From NCBI GenBank assembly GCA_900547825.1, contig URII01000076.1:1-8615 (forward strand): 8,615 nt of DNA, written 5' to 3'. Under the pieces are notes generated by a model, which ran no database searches, had not been told where the DNA came from, and was given only the letters and a program-made list of their open reading frames with translations. The first letter of the stretch is position 1. The number at the start of each line of letters is the position of its first letter. The DNA is from an uncultured Porphyromonadaceae bacterium. Its GTDB lineage: Bacteria; Bacteroidota; Bacteroidia; Bacteroidales; Muribaculaceae. Positions 7,646-8,615 of the stretch are shown piece by piece. Position numbers and translations under genes: made by a program.

Positions 7646-7695
7646 GGCCTATTTTTGAATGAGTGCCCTGGCCCACTTTTCAATGAGTATTTACA
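7646..7695. repeat. IS21 right end: terminal and subterminal repeats
   Basis: Mirror of the left end. The terminal repeat is at 7670-7695; its motif copy is at 7670-7687 and the subterminal copy at 7646-7663, with 24 bp from start to start compared with 23 bp at the left end. The linker between the motifs differs in length and sequence (six against five bases), while the motifs are conserved, which argues that the motifs are under selection. Confidence 0.88.
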
Positions 7696-8430
7696 CTCTC
7701 TAAAGGAGTCAAACGCCTAACGCCTTTTTTATCAGCTACGTATGTCCTACTCCAATCAGTCCCGGTATGTCTGCCGGATGAGGCGGCAAGACAGTAGGCT
7801 ACTTTTGGCACTTGTGGATAAACATTATCCGGGGACGATAACGTTAGAAAATCTTTTCTTGGATTAGATGGTTTCTTAACAACACCATTCTCAAATAAAC
7901 ATTTGACAGCCAAGTCTACACGATTTTTCCAACAGCAGATATACATTCGGGAACGGGATTGCGGTACGCCGAAATATCGACTGTTTAACAATCGCCAAGC
8001 AACGCCATATCCCATCTGGACCAGTCGCTGAATGATGGTGCCGAAATCCCGTCCATCATTGGAGTTTAACAGACCTTCCACATTCTCAATTAAAAGGACT
8101 GTTGGCTTAACTTGTTCCACCAAGTTAGCGAATGTATAGAAAAGACCAGACCTTGCACCTTTTAACCCAAGACGTTCATTCGTTGCTCTCGCCAAAGAAA
8201 TGTCCTGACAAGGAAAACCACCACACCAAATATCAGCTGTCGGAATGTCGTCAGTAGTAATTTTTGTTATATCGCCGACTAAGGGTGTGTTCGGCCAATG
8301 TGAGGATAAGACTTTATTACAAAAAATTGATTTCGCAAAGCATAGTGGTTTCAAACCCGTGCCTTTCACAGCCCAAGTCGAAGCCACCTATCCCGGCAAA
8401 AAATGAATTCAATTTGAATTTCTTATCCAT
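7696..8430 (-). pseudogene. C5-cytosine DNA methyltransferase, frameshifted and truncated
   Basis: Remnant of a type II-style m5C methyltransferase (S-adenosylmethionine dependent). Translation from ATG 8430 gives MDKKFKLNSFFAGIGGFDLG, with motif I (FFAGIGG, cofactor binding), but reaches a TAA at 8317-8319. The rest continues in another frame: motif II is at the junction (CEIN, then FCNKVLSSHWPN). It is followed by motif IV GGFPCQDIS with the catalytic cysteine, motif VI LIENVEGLL, and motif VIII QSRSRMY. The frame change falls in a six-base poly-T run (8321-8326). The gene then stops at RRLTPLES, the start of the conserved RRLTPLE-x-ERLQGFP region, where the IS21 begins; motifs IX (rest) and X (QxGNxV) are missing. 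The IS adds VNTH and a stop. A downstream ATG at 8387 opens the second frame but lacks motif I, so it would not restore activity. It probably headed a - strand operon with the truncated gene and KAP NTPase. Confidence 0.9.
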
Positions 8431-8448
8431 ATAAAGAAGCAGAAAACG

Positions 8449-8493
8449 CCACCGTAGGCAGACAGGCGACCAAACCTTTTGACGCTACGATGG
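8449..8493 (-). promoter_or_regulatory. Possible leader hairpin before the methyltransferase
   Basis: On the - strand, CCATCGTAG (8485-8493) can pair with CTACGGTGG (8449-8457) as a 9-bp RNA stem containing one G-U wobble and a loop of 27 nt. It is followed by a T-rich stretch (CGTTTTCTGCTTCTTT) running to the start codon at 8430. It could act as a leader attenuator or simply be a fortuitous long-loop stem. Confidence 0.3.
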
Positions 8494-8511
8494 AGCTTTC
8501 TAATATGTGGT

Positions 8512-8529
8512 AATGTAAAGATTTACATT
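8512..8529. repeat. Perfect short palindrome in the methyltransferase leader
   Basis: AATGTAAAGATTTACATT consists of 8-bp inverted arms around a 2-bp centre, a size and symmetry typical of an operator for a dimeric DNA-binding protein. It lies about 80 bp upstream of the methyltransferase ATG. No gene for a cognate regulator is visible in the window. Confidence 0.5.
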
Positions 8530-8565
8530 GCGTAGTCTTTGTCTGCGCATTTAGCGTTTGTAATG

Positions 8566-8573
8566 CAAAGTTA
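8566..8573 (-). promoter_or_regulatory. Possible Bacteroidetes -7 promoter box
   Basis: On the - strand the sequence reads TAACTTTG, matching the Bacteroidetes -7 consensus TAnnTTTG. A TTTC stands near the expected -33 position, about 20 bp further upstream, an imperfect match to TTTG. Transcription from here would read through the palindrome at 8512-8529 and the leader hairpin into the methyltransferase. The match is short, so confidence is low. Confidence 0.3.
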
Positions 8574-8615
8574 CTACAAAAAAGTGAAATGCGGAAAGAT
8601 ATAGTGATAGAATTG

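Larger units (their letters stand above)
5101..7695 (-). mobile_element. Complete IS21-family insertion sequence (2595 bp)
   Basis: The element is delimited by a perfect 26-bp terminal inverted repeat: TGTAAATACTCATTGAAAAG plus TGGGCC at 5101-5126, and its complement at 7670-7695. The ends have the TG...CA form expected of IS21. It carries an istA transposase and an istB ATPase in one overlapping operon on the - strand, both without visible disruption, so it may still be active. Subterminal repeats at each end match the multiple transposase-binding sites known for this family. The flanks (ATGGAGT on the left, CTCTCTA on the right) do not form the 4-8 bp target duplication usual for IS21, pointing to later deletion or recombination. 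It separates a methyltransferase fragment from a truncated gene. Confidence 0.95.

Noticed and set aside
7680..8387. Methyltransferase starting at the ATG at 8387
   Set aside because: That start omits motif I, which is present upstream in another frame from ATG 8430; the gene is better read as frameshifted.
1..8615. tRNA, rRNA or CRISPR array
   Set aside because: No cloverleaf-like sequence, no rRNA-like stretch and no regularly spaced repeats were seen; the only repeats are the IS ends and short palindromes.

Overview
The window looks like a chromosomal segment of a Bacteroidales bacterium. The clues are a Bacteroidetes-type ClpB, a lipoprotein whose acylated cysteine is followed by an acidic surface-export signature (C-S-D-D-D-D-D), weak or absent Shine-Dalgarno sequences, and a possible TAnnTTTG-type promoter box. 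clpB combines high GC with many ATA isoleucine codons, which would suit a Muribaculaceae-like lineage, but that is only an impression.

Layout: (1) 18-3133, + strand: housekeeping clpB, then a small lipoprotein gene 35 bp downstream, closed by a strong hairpin at 3155-3192. (2) 3274-5100, - strand: an AT-rich KAP-family P-loop NTPase gene, preceded by and translationally coupled to a GC-richer gene that has lost its 5' end. (3) 5101-7695: a complete IS21-family insertion sequence with istA and istB overlapping by ATGA, and duplicated transposase-binding motifs at both ends. (4) 7696-8430, - strand: the 5' three quarters of a C5-cytosine DNA methyltransferase gene, cut by the IS just where the conserved RRLTPLE motif begins and also frameshifted in a poly-T run near its start. 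(5) 8431-8615: the methyltransferase leader, with a palindrome, a long-range hairpin and a possible promoter.

Reading on the - strand, regions 4, 3b and 3a were probably one co-oriented operon: methyltransferase, unknown protein, KAP NTPase. This resembles a restriction-modification or defence-type module inserted beside clpB. The IS21 element now sits between two broken genes without a target-site duplication, so DNA has probably been lost between the methyltransferase C-terminus and the start of the unknown gene. The KAP gene still looks intact. The window therefore shows a decayed defence-like locus in which an IS has replaced the middle. The identity of the unknown partner and what was deleted are the main open questions.
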